A stretch of DNA of 5,589 nucleotides from Candidatus Nanohalarchaeota archaeon (GTDB lineage: Archaea; EX4484-52; B79-G9). The stretch covers positions 1 to 5,589 of the forward strand of contig JAUVEK010000090.1 in the NCBI GenBank assembly GCA_030594795.1, in the 5' to 3' direction. Position 1 is the first letter of the stretch. The number at the start of each line of letters is the position of its first letter. A program made the translations under genes and the position numbers. Below the pieces are notes generated by a model, which was given only the letters and a program-made list of their open reading frames with translations, had not been told where the DNA came from and did no database searches. This document shows, piece by piece, positions 4,329-5,589 of this stretch.

Positions 4329-4441
4329 GATGAGGGCCGGGATTTTCGATAGACATTGATGATAATCTCAACATCCTGTTTTCGAACCCGGGTATGGAGA
4401 TCCACAATCTCCAGGACTAGACCGGCTGTCTTACCCTCATC
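4329..4441 (-). tRNA. tRNA-His(GTG) with a T-loop intron; CCA not encoded
   Basis: Decodes CAY. G4441 is the histidine-specific G(-1), facing C4329 (C73). Acceptor stem ATGAGGG (4440-4434) pairs perfectly with CCCTCAT (4336-4330). T8 and A9 follow; the D stem AGAC/GTCC (4431-4428/4417-4414) has an A-C mismatch at 10-25; the D loop holds A14, G15, G18 and G19. Anticodon stem GGAGA/TCTCC (4412-4408/4400-4396), loop TTGTGGA, anticodon GTG (4405-4403). Variable loop ATAC. The T arm starts CCGGG-TTCGAA (4391-4381) but its 3' strand CCCGG is at 4341-4337, so 38 bases intervene. Removing 4380-4343 gives a perfect T stem with loop TTCGAAT and a 75-base RNA before CCA addition. The 3' end runs into CTTT, so CCA must be added by the nucleotidyltransferase. 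Confidence 0.92.
4343..4380 (-). other. Intron of tRNA-His (position 59/60, 38 bases)
   Basis: BHB by eye: outer helix is the T stem CCGGG/CCCGG; central 4-bp helix TTCG (4386-4383) with CGAA (4348-4345); 3-base bulges AAA (4382-4380) and AAT (4344-4342). Cutting after the second base of each removes 4380-4343. The intron itself folds as an imperfect 9-bp hairpin, 4376-4368 with 4359-4351, including three or so G-T pairs. A cut one base later would give T loop TTCGAAA instead, but the BHB favours TTCGAAT. Confidence 0.83.
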
Positions 4442-4479
4442 ATTTAAACTAAAGGCAATAATTGATTAAGATGAATTAG

Positions 4480-4487
4480 ATTTATAA
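4480..4487 (-). promoter_or_regulatory. TATA box of tRNA-His
   Basis: TTATAAAT on the minus strand, about 40 bases before G4441; predicts a start near 4457 and a leader of roughly 16 bases for RNase P to remove. Confidence 0.5.
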
Positions 4488-4546
4488 TACTTTGCGTGTT
4501 CAATTCATGAATTCCCAAAACACACACAATATACCACCCACAACAC

Positions 4547-4557
4547 AAATAAATAAT
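4547..4557 (+). promoter_or_regulatory. TATA box of aroK
   Basis: AAATAAATAAT is centred about 26 bases before ATG 4578, so the transcript probably starts at or next to the start codon. No SD precedes that ATG, in contrast to the strong SD before aroC. Confidence 0.6.
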
Positions 4558-4577
4558 TACACCTGCAAACAAAACAT

Positions 4578-5105
4578 ATGAAAAACATCACCCTCATCGG
4601 CTACAGGTGCACCGGCAAGACAGAAGTCGGGAAAGAAGTTGCAAAAGCCCTTGGATTCAGATTCATAGACACAGACGAGTGGATAGAAAAAGACGCAGGA
4701 ATCACAATATCGCAGCTCGTATCAAAATACGGCTGGCAGGAATTCAGGGAAATTGAAAAGAAAGTCATCCACCGCGCATCCGGGCAGCAAAACGCCGTCA
4801 TCTGCACAGGCGGGGGCGCAATAATCAATAGCGAAAACACCCAAAACCTGAAAAAAAACAGCATTGTCTTCTGGCTTGGCGCAAGGCCTGAAATAATACT
4901 AAAGAGAATGCAAAACGACAAGAAAACAGACACGCAGCGCCCAGACCTTACCGGCAGAGACGACACCCTGAAAGAGATAGAAGAGACACTCAAAGAGCGC
5001 ATCGAAAAATACGAAAGCGCATCAGACTGCAAAATAGACACAAGTGACATCACAAAAGAGGAAGTCACAGAAAATATATTAAAGATATACAAACGTACCA
5101 AATAA
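4578..5105 (+). CDS. aroK: Shikimate kinase, P-loop (AroK) type
   Basis: Phosphorylates the 3-hydroxyl of shikimate with ATP, the fifth step of the shikimate pathway to aromatic amino acids. The 175 residues match the bacterial AroK family. Seen: Walker A GYRCTGKT (8-15), the shikimate-binding aspartate in DTDEWIE (Asp33), EFREIE (Arg57), the substrate-binding glycine run CTGGGAI (Gly78-80), and the lid arginine in QRPDLTG (Arg121; bacterial enzymes usually have RPLL). A C-terminal region rich in Glu and Lys follows. Many archaea use an unrelated GHMP-family shikimate kinase, so this type is notable here. The aroC gene follows 11 bases after the stop codon. Initiation looks leaderless. Base and codon use resembles gap and aroC, so there is no sign of recent transfer. 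Confidence 0.94.
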   Translation: MKNITLIGYRCTGKTEVGKEVAKALGFRFIDTDEWIEKDAGITISQLVSKYGWQEFREIEKKVIHRASGQQNAVICTGGGAIINSENTQNLKKNSIVFWLGARPEIILKRMQNDKKTDTQRPDLTGRDDTLKEIEETLKERIEKYESASDCKIDTSDITKEEVTENILKIYKRTK

Positions 5106-5110
5106 GAGGT
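5106..5110 (+). promoter_or_regulatory. Shine-Dalgarno site of aroC
   Basis: GAGGT begins directly after the aroK TAA and lies 6 bases before ATG 5117; it fixes the aroC start and shows cotranscription with aroK. Confidence 0.75.
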
Positions 5111-5116
5111 AATCAC

Positions 5117-5589
5117 ATGTCAGGAAACACATTCGGAAAACTATTCAAAGTAACAACATTCGGCGAATCGCACGGCGCCGCAGTAGGCGCAATAATAGAC
5201 GGCTGCCCTGCAAAACTGCCGTTAACAGAATCAGACATACAAAAGGAACTTGACCGCAGGAAGCCGGGGCAGAGCAGTATTGCTACTGCGCGCAGTGAAG
5301 AGGACAAGGCAGAGATACTTTCAGGTGTTTTCGAAGGAAAGACCCTTGGAACACCACTTGCAATCATTGTATACAACAAAGGCCAGAAATCAAAAGACTA
5401 CGACAACCTGAAAGACATATTCCGCCCGGGCGCAGCAGACTTCACCTACCATTCAAAATACAGCATCCGCGACCACCGCGGCGGCGGAAGAGCATCAGGA
5501 AGAGAGACGCTTGCAAGAGTAGCCGCAGGCGCAATCGCAAAAAAACTCCTTGCGCGCAAAAACACAAGAATAATCGCCCATACCAAAGA
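5117..5589 (+). CDS. aroC: Chorismate synthase, N-terminal part (3' end outside window)
   Basis: Converts 5-enolpyruvylshikimate-3-phosphate to chorismate, using reduced FMN, the last step of the shikimate pathway. 157 residues are visible of a usual 350-390; the frame is open to the window edge. Seen: the first family signature FGESHG with the conserved His19, DRRKPGQSS and ARSEEDKAEILSGVFEGKT (EPSP/FMN-binding region), TPLAIIVYN, and the second signature HSKYSIRDHRGGGRASGRET followed by ARVAAGAIA. The signature reads RASGRE where RSSARE is common, a mild change. It follows aroK by 11 bases; EPSP synthase, the step between them, is not in the window. Confidence 0.97.
   Translation, partial: MSGNTFGKLFKVTTFGESHGAAVGAIIDGCPAKLPLTESDIQKELDRRKPGQSSIATARSEEDKAEILSGVFEGKTLGTPLAIIVYNKGQKSKDYDNLKDIFRPGAADFTYHSKYSIRDHRGGGRASGRETLARVAAGAIAKKLLARKNTRIIAHTK

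Larger units (their letters stand above)
4442..4577. other. Divergent spacer between tRNA-His and aroK
   Basis: No gene is visible in these 136 bases. They hold the tRNA-His TATA box (minus), a perfect 12-base palindrome AATTCATGAATT at 4502-4513, a run with no G on the plus strand from 4510 to 4564, and the aroK TATA box (plus). Confidence 0.6.

Overview
The window is archaeal. The clearest signs are the ribosomal trio L7Ae-S28e-L24e followed by a nucleoside diphosphate kinase gene, an archaeal (type II) glyceraldehyde-3-phosphate dehydrogenase, TATA boxes about 25 bases ahead of apparently leaderless genes, and tRNA genes with introns flanked by bulge-helix-bulge (BHB) splice structures. 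I cannot name the lineage. Introns in the T loop of tRNAs are best known from Thermoproteales and from some ultrasmall (ARMAN/Micrarchaeota-type) archaea, but the gene set does not settle it.

Layout. (1) Bases 1-1754, plus strand: the C-terminal part of phosphoglycerate kinase, then type II GAPDH 18 bases later, two consecutive glycolytic/gluconeogenic steps in one operon. (2) Bases 1795-2256: a short CPBP-family membrane protease whose codon use differs from the operon before it. (3) Bases 2285-2401: tRNA-Ser(CGA) with a 30-base intron in the T loop; its TATA box overlaps the protease stop codon. (4) Bases 2484-2810: a small two-helix membrane protein of unknown function, probably translated from a leaderless mRNA. 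(5) Bases 2825-4166, minus strand: rpl7ae, rps28e, rpl24e as a tight operon with Shine-Dalgarno sites, then a likely terminator and a separate promoter for ndk. (6) Bases 4329-4441, minus strand: tRNA-His(GTG) with a 38-base intron at the same T-loop position. (7) Bases 4578-5589, plus strand: a P-loop shikimate kinase (aroK) and the N-terminal part of chorismate synthase (aroC), divergent from tRNA-His across a 136-base spacer that holds both promoters and a 12-base palindrome.

The main discovery is the pair of tRNA introns. Both tRNAs look broken in the T arm until 30 or 38 bases are removed between positions 59 and 60; removal restores perfect T stems and the same T loop, TTCGAAT. In both, the conserved T-loop bases TTCG form the exon strand of the central 4-bp BHB helix, and the intron ends in CGRAAA before the splice. 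That gives a simple rule for finding more such introns in this genome. The Ser intron also looks like a partial tandem copy of the T arm, which suggests how it may have arisen. A second point is aroK: many archaea use an unrelated GHMP-type shikimate kinase, whereas this one is the P-loop type usual in bacteria.
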